From the NCBI RefSeq assembly GCF_013283835.1, contig NZ_CP054052.1, positions 2,666,001 through 2,730,000 of the forward strand: a DNA stretch of 64,000 bases, read 5' to 3'. Positions within the stretch are counted from its first letter, which is position 1, and each line of letters begins with the position of its first letter. Below the pieces are notes generated by a model that did not search any database, was not told the origin of the DNA, and saw only the letters and a list, made by a program, of their open reading frames with translations. The DNA comes from Poseidonibacter lekithochrous. Lineage in GTDB: Bacteria > Campylobacterota > Campylobacteria > Campylobacterales > Arcobacteraceae. Below, piece by piece: positions 10,830 through 19,573 of this stretch. A program made the position numbers and the translations under genes.

Positions 10830-11825
10830 ATGAAAAAATTAGTACTAGGAACTATTGCAGCAGCAATGGTAGCAACTTCAGGATTAGCAGCAGAATATAC
10901 ATTAAAATTCTCTCACGTAGTTAGCCCAAATACTCCAAAAGGTAAAGCGGCAGATTTCTTTGAAAAAAGATTAGAAGAATTATCAGCTGGAAAGATTGAT
11001 GTTCAAGTTTATCCATCTTCACAGTTATATAAAGATAATGCAGTATTAAAAGCATTAAGATTAAACTCTGTTCAAATGGCAGCTCCATCTTTTTCTAAAT
11101 TTGGTAAGATTGTACCTCAATTAGCTCTATTTGATTTACCATTTCTTTTCAAAGACATTGACCACTTACATAGAGTACAAGATGGTGAAGTTGGAGCAGC
11201 TTTAAAAGCTAAAGTTACAGCTAAAGGTATCGTTGCCTTAAATTTCTGGGATAATGGATTCAAACAATTATCTTCAAATAAAAAACCTTTATTAGTACCA
11301 GCAGATGCTAAAGGTCAAAAATTTAGAATTATGTCTTCAAAAGTATTAGAAGCTCAATTCCATGCAGTTGGAGCAAATCCACAAATGATGCCATTCTCTG
11401 AAGTATATTCAGGGTTACAGCAAGGTGTTATTGATGGTCAAGAGAATACAAACTCTAATATCTTCACAAAAAAATTCCACGAAGTACAAAAACACTTAAC
11501 AATTACTGATCACGGTTACTTAGGTTACCTTGTAGTAATGTCTAAAAAATTCTGGAATAAATTACCAGCTGATTTACAAGCAAATGTAACTCAAGCAATG
11601 AATGAAGCTACTGAAAAAGAAAGAGAATATGCTCAAGAGTTAAATGATTCTCAATTAGCTGAAATCAAAGCTTATGCTGAAAAAACTGGTAAATTAAAAA
11701 TTTATAACTTAACTGCAGACCAAAAAGAATCTTGGAGAAATGCAGTAAGTAAGATTTACCCTGAGTTCTATTCTGACAGAAAAATCGGAAAAGATTTAAT
11801 CGAGAAAACTTTAACAACAAAGTAA
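10830..11825 (+). CDS. dctP: TRAP dicarboxylate transporter, periplasmic binding protein DctP
   Basis: 331-residue periplasmic solute-binding protein of the DctP/SiaP family. A Sec signal peptide (MKKLVLGTIAAAMVATSGLAA) precedes the mature start at about residue 22, EYTLKFSHVVSPNTPKGK. The ligand-carboxylate arginine is probably that in GQKFRIMSS at about residue 166, followed by the family-typical EVYSGLQQGVIDGQEN. The family binds C4-dicarboxylates or related organic acids; succinate, fumarate or malate are likely here but not proven. It leads the dctPQM operon, with a clear AAGGAG ribosome site. Confidence 0.93.
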   Translation: MKKLVLGTIAAAMVATSGLAAEYTLKFSHVVSPNTPKGKAADFFEKRLEELSAGKIDVQVYPSSQLYKDNAVLKALRLNSVQMAAPSFSKFGKIVPQLALFDLPFLFKDIDHLHRVQDGEVGAALKAKVTAKGIVALNFWDNGFKQLSSNKKPLLVPADAKGQKFRIMSSKVLEAQFHAVGANPQMMPFSEVYSGLQQGVIDGQENTNSNIFTKKFHEVQKHLTITDHGYLGYLVVMSKKFWNKLPADLQANVTQAMNEATEKEREYAQELNDSQLAEIKAYAEKTGKLKIYNLTADQKESWRNAVSKIYPEFYSDRKIGKDLIEKTLTTK

Positions 11826-11835
11826 GTAGGAAATT

Positions 11836-12453
11836 ATGTTTAGTATTATAAGTAAAATTATAGGCTTCATAAATCAATCAATAGCTGTCATCGGTATTAC
11901 CGGTGGCGTTGCTATTGCTTTTACTAATGTTGTTGCAAGATACGTATTTGATGCATCATTAGTATGGGCAACAGAGCTTACAATCTTTTTATTCTTATGG
12001 AGTGCGTTCTTCGCAGCTGCATATTGTTTCAAAAAAGATGCTCATATTGCAGTAACAATTGTATTAGATGTAGTTCCATCACATATTGCAAAGCCAATGT
12101 TATTAATTTCACATACAGTGACATTTATATTTCTAATGGCCGTTGCATATTTTGGATACGAATATTTATTACTTGTTGATGAAATAGATGAAAGATCGAT
12201 TGACTTATGGGATATGCCTATGTGGATAGTGTATTTAGTTATTCCTATTTCTTTTGCATTTGCATCATATAGAGTGGGTGAAAAAATAGTTCAAATTATT
12301 AAAACTCCTCATAATGAAGTAGTAGCAGAGAGTGAAGCTGAACAAGTTTTAGCTGGAATGGGAATTGGTTCAAAAGACAATTCAAATGAACATGTTAAAG
12401 AATTAAATGACATGGTTAAAGAAGTAGAAAAGAAAACAGGAGGAATGTTATAA
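11836..12453 (+). CDS. dctQ: TRAP transporter small permease DctQ
   Basis: 205-residue inner-membrane subunit with four predicted helices at about residues 10-32, 45-66, 86-108 and 125-147. It has the family-typical VVARYVFDASLVWATELTIFLF region. The small permease pairs with DctM to form the sodium-coupled transport channel. An unusual soluble C-terminal tail of about 50 charged residues (from about 155) extends into the cytoplasm. It starts 10 bases after dctP and its stop overlaps the dctM start (TAATG). Confidence 0.93.
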   Translation: MFSIISKIIGFINQSIAVIGITGGVAIAFTNVVARYVFDASLVWATELTIFLFLWSAFFAAAYCFKKDAHIAVTIVLDVVPSHIAKPMLLISHTVTFIFLMAVAYFGYEYLLLVDEIDERSIDLWDMPMWIVYLVIPISFAFASYRVGEKIVQIIKTPHNEVVAESEAEQVLAGMGIGSKDNSNEHVKELNDMVKEVEKKTGGML

Positions 12454-13736
12454 TGAGTGTAGCAGTATTATTTGGTATATTTTTCTTCCTAGTTATCTTA
12501 GGTACGCCAATCGCAATTTGTTTAGGTGCGGCAACATTTACAACATTAATGTTATTTACTGATATCTCTCCAATTGAAGTATCAGCAATGATGTTTGAAA
12601 AAATTGAGCATTATTCATTAATGGCAATTCCAATGTTTATTTTAGCAGGTAACTTGTTATCTAAGGGTTCTGCAGCAACTAGAATTATTGAGTTTGCAAA
12701 ATCAATTGTTGGTCACCTTCCAGGTGGTTTACCGATTTCTGCAATTTTTGCTTCAATTATTTTCGCAGCTGTTTCTGGATCATCTCCTGCAACTGTTGTT
12801 GCTATTGGTTCTATTATGTTCGGTGCAATTATGCAAGCTGGTTATCCTAAGAAATATGCTGTTGGTACTATTGCAACTGCAGGTTCATTAGGTATTTTAA
12901 TTCCACCTTCAATTGTACTAATCGTATATGGTGTTACAGCAGAAGTTTCTATTGGTAAGTTATTTATGGCCGGTGTTGTTCCAGGTATTATGCTTGGAGT
13001 AATGATGATGGTTGTTACTTATATTGGTGCTAGAAGATTAGGTTTCAAAAGAACTGAGCCAGCTCCATTTAAAGAAAGACTTACAAAAATGAAAGATGCT
13101 TCGTGGGGACTAATGACAATTGTTATTGTTATTGGTGGTATTTACGGTGGTATATTCACTCCTACTGAAGCTGCAGCTGTTGCTTGTATTTGGGCATTTA
13201 TTATTTCTGTTTTTGTTTATAGAGATATTAAACTTCCAGATTTTTGGTCTGTTTCTTTAGAGTCAGCAAAAACAACTGCAATGATTATGTTTATTATTGC
13301 AAATGCAATGTTATTTGCTCACTTCTTAACAATTGAAAATATTCCTCAAGGAATTACAAATGCGTTAATTGAAGCAAATGTTGACAAGTATATGTTCTTA
13401 TTAATGGTAAACGTTCTTTTAATTTTAGCTGGTTCATTCATGGAACCATCTGCGATTATTATGATTATGGTTCCATTATTACTTCCAGTTGCTATGGCAC
13501 TGGGAATTGACCCAATTCACTTCGGTATTGTAATTACAATCAATATGGAGCTTGGAATGGTATCTCCACCTGTTGGTCTGAATTTATTCGTAACTTCAGG
13601 ATTAACTGGTATGAGTATCAAAGATGTTATTGTAGCCGCTTTCCCTTGGACAATGACTATCTTAGCAGGTTTATTACTTGTAACTTATATTCCAGAAATT
13701 GCATTATGGTTACCAAACCTAATGTATGGTGGATGA
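12453..13736 (+). CDS. dctM: TRAP transporter large permease DctM
   Basis: 427-residue, roughly 12-helix DctM subunit that carries substrate and sodium across the inner membrane. Recognisable family segments include IPMFILAGNLLSKG, GGLPISAIFASIIFAAVSGSS, GILIPPSIVLIVYGV and ELGMVSPPVGLNLFVTSG. The start overlaps the dctQ stop by one base, which couples translation. A rho-independent terminator follows 24 bases after the stop, so the operon is dctPQM only. Confidence 0.95.
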   Translation: MSVAVLFGIFFFLVILGTPIAICLGAATFTTLMLFTDISPIEVSAMMFEKIEHYSLMAIPMFILAGNLLSKGSAATRIIEFAKSIVGHLPGGLPISAIFASIIFAAVSGSSPATVVAIGSIMFGAIMQAGYPKKYAVGTIATAGSLGILIPPSIVLIVYGVTAEVSIGKLFMAGVVPGIMLGVMMMVVTYIGARRLGFKRTEPAPFKERLTKMKDASWGLMTIVIVIGGIYGGIFTPTEAAAVACIWAFIISVFVYRDIKLPDFWSVSLESAKTTAMIMFIIANAMLFAHFLTIENIPQGITNALIEANVDKYMFLLMVNVLLILAGSFMEPSAIIMIMVPLLLPVAMALGIDPIHFGIVITINMELGMVSPPVGLNLFVTSGLTGMSIKDVIVAAFPWTMTILAGLLLVTYIPEIALWLPNLMYGG

Positions 13737-13760
13737 TAAGTAGATTTACTAAAAATAAAA

Positions 13761-13793
13761 AAGGTAAGAGTGTGCTTCTCTTACCTTTTTTTA
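13761..13793. terminator. Bidirectional rho-independent terminator
   Basis: Ten-base stem AAGGTAAGAG / CTCTTACCTT with a 7-base loop, followed by a T-run on the plus strand and preceded by an A-run that would give a U-run on the minus strand. It lies between the convergent dctM and DsbA-family genes and probably serves both. Confidence 0.85.
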
Positions 13794-13819
13794 TGTCTAA
13801 TAAATTTTATAAACAGCTT

Positions 13820-14485
13820 CTATAAACTATTATTCTTATTACCTAATAAATCATTGATTATCTGTTTATAACTCTCAACTGGATATGCTCCACTTATTTT
13901 AGATGATTGGTTAAATATCATAGTTGGTACAGAATTAATACCTCTTTGAAGCCAAAACATCTCTTTATCTTTTATATTTCCTCTACTATCAGGATTATCT
14001 AGCTTTTCCATTGCTTTAGTGCTATCTAAACCTACACTTTTTACAACTTCTTCTAAGACTTCTCTATTTGATACATCTTTACTTTGTGCAAAATAAGCTT
14101 TAAAAAGTGCTAGTTTTAACTCAGTTTGTTTTCCACTATTCTTTGCAAAATCTAATAAAACATGAGCATCGATTGTTTTTAGCATTCTTCTACCTTCTTG
14201 ATACTCAAAAGGAAAGCCGACTTCTGCAAAAGATTCTTTGAATTTATCTTGTGTTTCTTTTGCTTGCTCAATTGACATTCCATACTTTTTACTTAAGTGT
14301 TCAAGTACTTCTTCTCCCTCATCTACAATATCTGGATTTAACTCAAAAGGATGCCAAGTAATTTGAAACTTATCTTCAACACCTAACTCTTTCAAAGCTT
14401 GCTCGAAACGTTTATATCCTACTAAACACCAAGGGCACATAACATCAGAGATGATGTCAACATTTATTTTGTCACTTAAAATCAT
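13820..14485 (-). CDS. DsbA family (FrnE-like) thiol oxidoreductase
   Basis: 221-residue thioredoxin-fold protein with an active-site CPWC at C17/C20 (VISDVMCPWCLVGYKRFEQA) and the cis-Pro region RGINSVPTMIFN near the C-terminus. This pattern matches the FrnE/2-hydroxychromene-2-carboxylate isomerase-like branch, and no signal peptide is present, so it is probably cytoplasmic. The start at 14485 is chosen because AAGGAG lies 5 bases before it; an in-frame ATG at 14530 would overlap the upstream selO gene and has no such site. It follows selO by about 30 bases and may be co-transcribed, which fits a redox stress role. Confidence 0.85.
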   Translation of the reverse strand: MILSDKINVDIISDVMCPWCLVGYKRFEQALKELGVEDKFQITWHPFELNPDIVDEGEEVLEHLSKKYGMSIEQAKETQDKFKESFAEVGFPFEYQEGRRMLKTIDAHVLLDFAKNSGKQTELKLALFKAYFAQSKDVSNREVLEEVVKSVGLDSTKAMEKLDNPDSRGNIKDKEMFWLQRGINSVPTMIFNQSSKISGAYPVESYKQIINDLLGNKNNSL

Positions 14486-14517
14486 ATTAACTCCTTTATT
14501 TTTATTTTTTATTAAAC

Positions 14518-16236
14518 TTACGAAGAACAACTAACATGAGATACCCCTGCAAGGTTAAAAAACTGTGTTGGTTTAAGACTATAGAATTTCTCTTCTATCT
14601 CTTTTGATTGCTCAAGATATGGATTTATCATAATTTCTTGTAGCTCTTTTATTAAAGAATATTTCCCAACACTTGCTTGTTTATACGCTGGAACTAAGAA
14701 CCATTCTCTTAAAGTATATTTTGGATTTACTAGTTTCATTTTCTTTGAAATTTCATCTTTTGATTTTGAGGTACTTAAAATAGATAATTTCCATTTTTCA
14801 AACCACTGTGACCAACGATTTTCAAGCTCAGTATTTGATGATATATCTTTATAAAAACTCTTTTTTAAAGCTTCAATACTTTCAGGTATTTGAGATAATT
14901 CTCTAAAGAAAATAGTATAGTCAACAGAAGTTTGAACAAGAAGTATTTCAAGATCAACATACAGTTCTTCATCATAAGTATCAAGTCCTAGTTTTGAAGC
15001 CCACATTTTTTCCATTTGCGTTTTCATTACACTTTCAAAACTATCTTTAATCTCTTCTAATTTAAGTAAATACTCTTTATTTGATTCTAATAAAACTTTT
15101 AATGAATTACAAAATACATTGAAATTCTGTTCAGCGGCAACTGTTTGATTTAAAAATGCAAAATGTCCTCCACCACTTGTCCACGGTTGATATTCAGGGT
15201 CAAATTCATCAATAAATCCAAAAGGACCATAATCAAGAGTAAATCCACCAGCTGCACAATTATCACTATTAAAGTTACCTTGACAATATCCAACTCGAAT
15301 CCAATTTGAGATAAGAGAAGTAAGTCTATTTCTAAACTGCATTGCAAGTAATAATACTTTTTCTTCAAGGCTTAAACTATCATCTATTACCTCACTGTAT
15401 TCCCTCTCTATTAAATGTAATACCATTTTTTCTAGCTCTTCTTTTGCTGTATCATATTCATTTTTTCTAGCACGACGCGCAAAAAGTTCTACTTGTCCAA
15501 CTCGGATAAAAGAAGGAGCAACACGAGTAGAAATAGCTACATCTTCTAATATCATTCTATCTGGGTCTTTTGAATATAAACCTTCTGAGAACCAAGGACG
15601 TCTTACTTTTTCTTTTTTTGAAGTAAACAGACTCAAAGACCTTGAAGTAGGAATTCCAAGTGAGTGCATATGTTCTTGTGCTAAAAACTCTCTAACACTT
15701 GAACGTAAAACTGCTCGTCCATCAGCTCCTCTACAATATGGAGTTTGTCCACCACCTTTTAGTTGCATTTCCCAACGCTTACCATTTAATACTGCTTCAA
15801 GAATAGAAACCGCTCTTCCATCTCCATATCCATTACCAGTTTTAAAAGGACACTGATGATAATATTCATTTCCATAAATAGAAAGAGCATATCCTGTTGC
15901 CCACCCTACTTTACTCATAGGTTCAGGTACATTTGAGATATCTCCTGAGAACATTTTAGTAAACTCATCATCCTTTGCTAAACTATCATCAAAGCCTAAT
16001 TCTTTGAATAGAGTTTCACTATGAGCGATATACTCTGGCTCTTTTATAGGTGTAGGTTTTACGGTCACATAATGACCTGAAAAGACTTGTCTAGGAGAAT
16101 AGTCTATTCCATCCTCCTTAGCATCTGGATCATGATTTAGATTATTCATCAGTGAATAATCTACATATTTTGAAAGCTCATTAAGTGTTTTTATATTTTG
16201 TTTTATTTGTTTAGTTTCGTTCATAATTGTTTCCAT
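14518..16236 (-). CDS. selO: Protein adenylyltransferase SelO (YdiU family)
   Basis: Pseudokinase-fold enzyme that moves AMP from ATP onto hydroxyl side chains of proteins in redox stress. Visible motifs are the nucleotide-binding [20 protein letters not shown], the [19 protein letters not shown] catalytic and metal-binding region, and the C-terminal redox cysteine in VSCSS (the last residues, as in E. coli SelO). At 572 residues it is longer than E. coli SelO (about 480), with extra N-terminal sequence. A second in-frame ATG at 16224 has GGAAAC 7 bases before it and may be the true start. Confidence 0.92.
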   Translation of the reverse strand: METIMNETKQIKQNIKTLNELSKYVDYSLMNNLNHDPDAKEDGIDYSPRQVFSGHYVTVKPTPIKEPEYIAHSETLFKELGFDDSLAKDDEFTKMFSGDISNVPEPMSKVGWATGYALSIYGNEYYHQCPFKTGNGYGDGRAVSILEAVLNGKRWEMQLKGGGQTPYCRGADGRAVLRSSVREFLAQEHMHSLGIPTSRSLSLFTSKKEKVRRPWFSEGLYSKDPDRMILEDVAISTRVAPSFIRVGQVELFARRARKNEYDTAKEELEKMVLHLIEREYSEVIDDSLSLEEKVLLLAMQFRNRLTSLISNWIRVGYCQGNFNSDNCAAGGFTLDYGPFGFIDEFDPEYQPWTSGGGHFAFLNQTVAAEQNFNVFCNSLKVLLESNKEYLLKLEEIKDSFESVMKTQMEKMWASKLGLDTYDEELYVDLEILLVQTSVDYTIFFRELSQIPESIEALKKSFYKDISSNTELENRWSQWFEKWKLSILSTSKSKDEISKKMKLVNPKYTLREWFLVPAYKQASVGKYSLIKELQEIMINPYLEQSKEIEEKFYSLKPTQFFNLAGVSHVSCSS

Positions 16237-16291
16237 TTAAAATTTTAATTTGATTTTATCATAACAAAGAAATTCCACAGTACATATTAAA

Positions 16292-16297
16292 TATAAT
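16292..16297 (+). promoter_or_regulatory. TATAAT -10-like element just before the polymerase gene
   Basis: TATAAT lies only 9 bases before the ATG at 16307. If used, transcription would begin within a few bases of the start codon. No Shine-Dalgarno sequence is visible between it and the ATG, so the message may be leaderless. Confidence 0.35.
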
Positions 16298-16306
16298 ACT
16301 CGAACT

Positions 16307-18253
16307 ATGAAATACTACATTTATGATTTAGAAACCTTTCCCAATATCTTCACTTGTGTTATACAAAACTCACAAACAAAAGAGTTACGAGTATTTGAAC
16401 TAAGCACTAGAAAAAATGATTTAGATAAATTTCTAAAGACATTAGAATGGCTGAGTAAAAATGAGAAAGTATTAGTTGGATACAACAATCTAAACTTTGA
16501 TTACGCAGTATTACAATTCATCTATAAAAATGCAAAGAATTATGAAATAAAAGAACTGGTTTACCAAATATTTTTTTTTGCAGATGGACTTATTAAAAAT
16601 AATATCCTTTACAGAGAAGATAAAAGTAGTATAAAAATAAATCAACTAGACCTTATGAAAGTTCATAACTTTGATTATAAAGCTACACGAGTTAGTCTAA
16701 AAGTATTAGAAGTAAATATGTGTATGGATTCTATTGAGGATTTAAACTTCACTATTGGTGAGAATTTAAAAGTAGAAGAATTCGATGATTTAATCAAATA
16801 CAATAAACACGATGTTGAAGCAACACTATTATTTTTTGATCACTCTATTGAAGCTATTGAATTTAGAGAAGAATTAGGCACAAAATACAAAGAGAATATG
16901 CTCAACTACAGTGATACAAAGATAGGTAAACGATACTTTATTCGAAACCTAGAAGAAAAGCTTGGGAAAAATGTATGTTATATAAATGGTAAACCAAAAC
17001 AAACTATTAGAAACTACTTGAACTTTGGTGAGATTATTTTTGATTATATTAGTTTTGAAACGCCAGAGTTTCAAAGTCTACTAAAGTATCTGAAAAAGCA
17101 GTATTCAAACTCTATGAATGAAGTCTTTTCTAATATTCCAAAAGAAAAATTAGAAGAGCTTAGTTCTTTTTGTAATCTTAATGCCAAAAAAGAAGCTCAT
17201 TCCTTACATCTAAACTATCAAGGTTTTTCTTTCTATTTAGGAACTGGTGGATTACATGGAAGTGTAGAGAGTAAGTTCTATGATAAAAATGATGAGTATC
17301 TAATCATCGATGTTGATGTAGCTAGTTATTATCCCTCTATTGTAATTCAAAACAGACTTTATCCAGAGCATTTAGGTGAGGAGTTTGTTGATATATATAA
17401 AGAGATTAGGGATTTGAGATTCTCATATAAAAAAGGTACATCTCAAAACAAAATGCTAAAACTAGCTCTTAACTCAGCTTATGGAGATACAAATAATCAA
17501 TTCAGTCCTTTTTATGATTATAAAATGACACTTGATATTACTCTAAATGGGCAGTTAATGTTATGTATGTTAGCTGAGAAACTAATGCAAATAGAAACAG
17601 TATCTTTAATACAAGCAAACACAGATGGTCTTACTTTTGCAATTGCAAAAAAAGACAAGGCAATATATGAGAATATTTCTAAAAATTGGCAAGAGTTCAC
17701 AGGATTAGAACTAGAAGAAATCATATATGAAAAACTGTGGATTAGAGATGTAAATAACTATGTAGCTCTAAAAGAAGATGGCAAAGCTAAAAAAATAGGT
17801 GCTTATAAATACGACCTAGCATGGAATCAAAACCACTCTTCCCTAGTAGTTCAAAAAGCAGTAGAAGCTCATCTTTTAGAGGGTATTTCAATTGAAGACT
17901 TTGTATACAATCATAGAAATAAATATGACTTTTTATTGAACTTCAAAGCTACTAGAAATATAGATTTAGTCTTAGAAAAAGTATATTCATTACAGAAAAC
18001 TTATTTGCCATTGTCTAATACTATTAGATATTTTATTAGTAAAAATGGACTACCTCTAAAAAAGATTCTTCCAGCTTTAAATAAAGATTCAGAACAAAGA
18101 GTCATAGGAATAAATGTAGGTTATAAAGTAGAGCTTTGTAATAATATAAATGACTTTTCTTATGAGTTCTTGGATTTTGATTATTATGTAAAAGAGGCTT
18201 ATAAACTAATAGAACCTTTTAGACAAAAACAAGAATCACTTTTTGATTTCTAA
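16307..18253 (+). CDS. Orphan family B DNA polymerase with 3'-5' exonuclease
   Basis: 648-residue family B polymerase. The N-terminal DEDD exonuclease shows Exo I YDLETFPN (D7, E9), Exo II VGYNNLNFDY and Exo III YNKHDVEAT at about residues 160-170. The polymerase has motif A DVDVASYYPSIV at about 336-347, motif B KLALNSAYGD at about 385-394, and a motif C QANTDGLTF at about 436 where N replaces the first D of the usual DTD. A KxY-like segment NNYVALKEDG follows. It is shorter than E. coli Pol II (783), with compact fingers (about 45 residues between motifs A and B). Such proteins are common in phages and mobile elements; no terminal protein or phage neighbour is seen. Confidence 0.85.
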   Translation: MKYYIYDLETFPNIFTCVIQNSQTKELRVFELSTRKNDLDKFLKTLEWLSKNEKVLVGYNNLNFDYAVLQFIYKNAKNYEIKELVYQIFFFADGLIKNNILYREDKSSIKINQLDLMKVHNFDYKATRVSLKVLEVNMCMDSIEDLNFTIGENLKVEEFDDLIKYNKHDVEATLLFFDHSIEAIEFREELGTKYKENMLNYSDTKIGKRYFIRNLEEKLGKNVCYINGKPKQTIRNYLNFGEIIFDYISFETPEFQSLLKYLKKQYSNSMNEVFSNIPKEKLEELSSFCNLNAKKEAHSLHLNYQGFSFYLGTGGLHGSVESKFYDKNDEYLIIDVDVASYYPSIVIQNRLYPEHLGEEFVDIYKEIRDLRFSYKKGTSQNKMLKLALNSAYGDTNNQFSPFYDYKMTLDITLNGQLMLCMLAEKLMQIETVSLIQANTDGLTFAIAKKDKAIYENISKNWQEFTGLELEEIIYEKLWIRDVNNYVALKEDGKAKKIGAYKYDLAWNQNHSSLVVQKAVEAHLLEGISIEDFVYNHRNKYDFLLNFKATRNIDLVLEKVYSLQKTYLPLSNTIRYFISKNGLPLKKILPALNKDSEQRVIGINVGYKVELCNNINDFSYEFLDFDYYVKEAYKLIEPFRQKQESLFDF

Positions 18254-18302
18254 TAATATCTCTTGTTATAATTGGTTAATGATTTTTTGTTAAAATATAA
18301 GT

Positions 18303-18911
18303 ATGAAAAAAACAATATTAATCTTATTTTTACTTACTTTGCAATTTATCTATGCAAATTCAAATACCAAAACTATTCTATTTTTAGGTGATTCACTAAC
18401 AGAAGGATTAGGAGTATCAAAACAAAGCGCTTATCCTAACTTAGTACAAAATCTAATACAAACAAAACTAAACAAAAATATCAAAGCTATAAATGCAGGA
18501 GTTAGTGGCTCAACTACAAATGATGGACTATCTAGACTAAAGTGGTATCTAAAAAGAAAGCCTGATATTATCTTTGTTGCTCTTGGTGCAAATGATGGTC
18601 TTAGAGGTTTAGATTTGAAACAAAGTCAAAAGAATCTTGAAGAAATTATAAATTATGCTTTAAAATCAAAAGCAAAAGTTTTATTAGCAGGTATGTTAAT
18701 CCCACCTAATTATGGACCAAAATATTCACAAGACTTTAAAAAAATGTATGAAAATATTCAAAGTAAATACAATCTAAAATTTATGCCATTTCTATTAAAA
18801 GATGTAGCAGGAGTACAAAAACTAAATCAAGCAGATGGGATCCATCCAAATGAAAAAGGTCATGAACTAATCGCAAAAGAAGTATATGAGTTTCTAAAGG
18901 AAGAAATATAA
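18303..18911 (+). CDS. tesA: Periplasmic SGNH hydrolase, TesA-like arylesterase/thioesterase
   Basis: 202-residue GDSL esterase with an N-terminal signal peptide (residues 1-18). Block I FLGDSLTEGLG contains nucleophile S31, block III GANDGLRG carries the oxyanion asparagine near 99, and block V DGIHPNEKGH holds the catalytic Asp and His. The family hydrolyses acyl-CoA, lysophospholipids or aryl esters in the periplasm. It overlaps the ABC ATPase gene downstream by one base, reproducing the known tesA/ybbA/ybbP association, here as one co-directional operon. Confidence 0.9.
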   Translation: MKKTILILFLLTLQFIYANSNTKTILFLGDSLTEGLGVSKQSAYPNLVQNLIQTKLNKNIKAINAGVSGSTTNDGLSRLKWYLKRKPDIIFVALGANDGLRGLDLKQSQKNLEEIINYALKSKAKVLLAGMLIPPNYGPKYSQDFKKMYENIQSKYNLKFMPFLLKDVAGVQKLNQADGIHPNEKGHELIAKEVYEFLKEEI

Positions 18912-19573
18912 TGTTAAAACTAAAATCACTAAAAAAATCTTATCTTCAAGGAACTCAAAATATTCATATATTTGAAGATTTAAACTTCCATATTCAAAAA
19001 GGACAAAGAGTTGCTATCATGGGAAAATCAGGAAGTGGTAAATCAACTCTACTTTCACTAATCTCTGGAATTATAAAACCAAACGATGGGGAGATAGTTC
19101 TAAATGACACTTCATACAATGCTCTAAAAGAGAGCCAACTAAATGACTTTCGAGCTTCAAATATTGGTTTTGTATTTCAAAACTTTCATTTAGTTTCCTA
19201 TCTAAATGCGTTAGAAAATGTAATGCTTCCTGCAAAAGTAAACAATATCTCAAATGCAAAAGAAAAAGCAATTGAACTTCTAAAAAGTGTAGGCTTAGAG
19301 CATAGACTTGATCACTTACCTTCACAGCTAAGTGGTGGAGAGAAACAAAGAGTTGCAATAGCAAGAGCGCTTATTCATAATCCTAAAATCATCTTAGCAG
19401 ATGAACCTAGCGGAAACTTAGATGAAGAAACAGGTATTTCTGTAATGGATAAACTTTTTGAGTTAATTATCAAAAATGGAACTACTTTGATTTTAGTAAC
19501 TCACTCAAAAGATGTTGCAAAACGATGCGAAGAAACCTATGAATTAATACATGGAAACCTAAGTAAATGTTAG
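18911..19573 (+). CDS. ybbA: ABC transporter ATP-binding protein, YbbA/LolD-type
   Basis: 220-residue ABC ATPase. Walker A GKSGSGKS is at about residues 39-46, the Q-loop is in FVFQNFHLVSYL, the signature is LSGGEKQRVAIARAL at about 140, Walker B is IILADEP, and the switch histidine is in LVTHS. This belongs to the MacB/LolD class that powers FtsX-like permeases acting on periplasmic substrates rather than solute import. It overlaps the permease gene by 7 bases and follows the TesA-like esterase. Confidence 0.93.
   Translation: MLKLKSLKKSYLQGTQNIHIFEDLNFHIQKGQRVAIMGKSGSGKSTLLSLISGIIKPNDGEIVLNDTSYNALKESQLNDFRASNIGFVFQNFHLVSYLNALENVMLPAKVNNISNAKEKAIELLKSVGLEHRLDHLPSQLSGGEKQRVAIARALIHNPKIILADEPSGNLDEETGISVMDKLFELIIKNGTTLILVTHSKDVAKRCEETYELIHGNLSKC

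Noticed and set aside
14486-14530. Longer start for the DsbA-family gene
   Set aside because: The 15-residue extension overlaps selO and lacks a ribosome site, while the ATG at 14485 has AAGGAG.
16307-18253. Prophage around the family B polymerase
   Set aside because: No capsid, terminase, integrase or other phage gene lies nearby; flanks are housekeeping genes.
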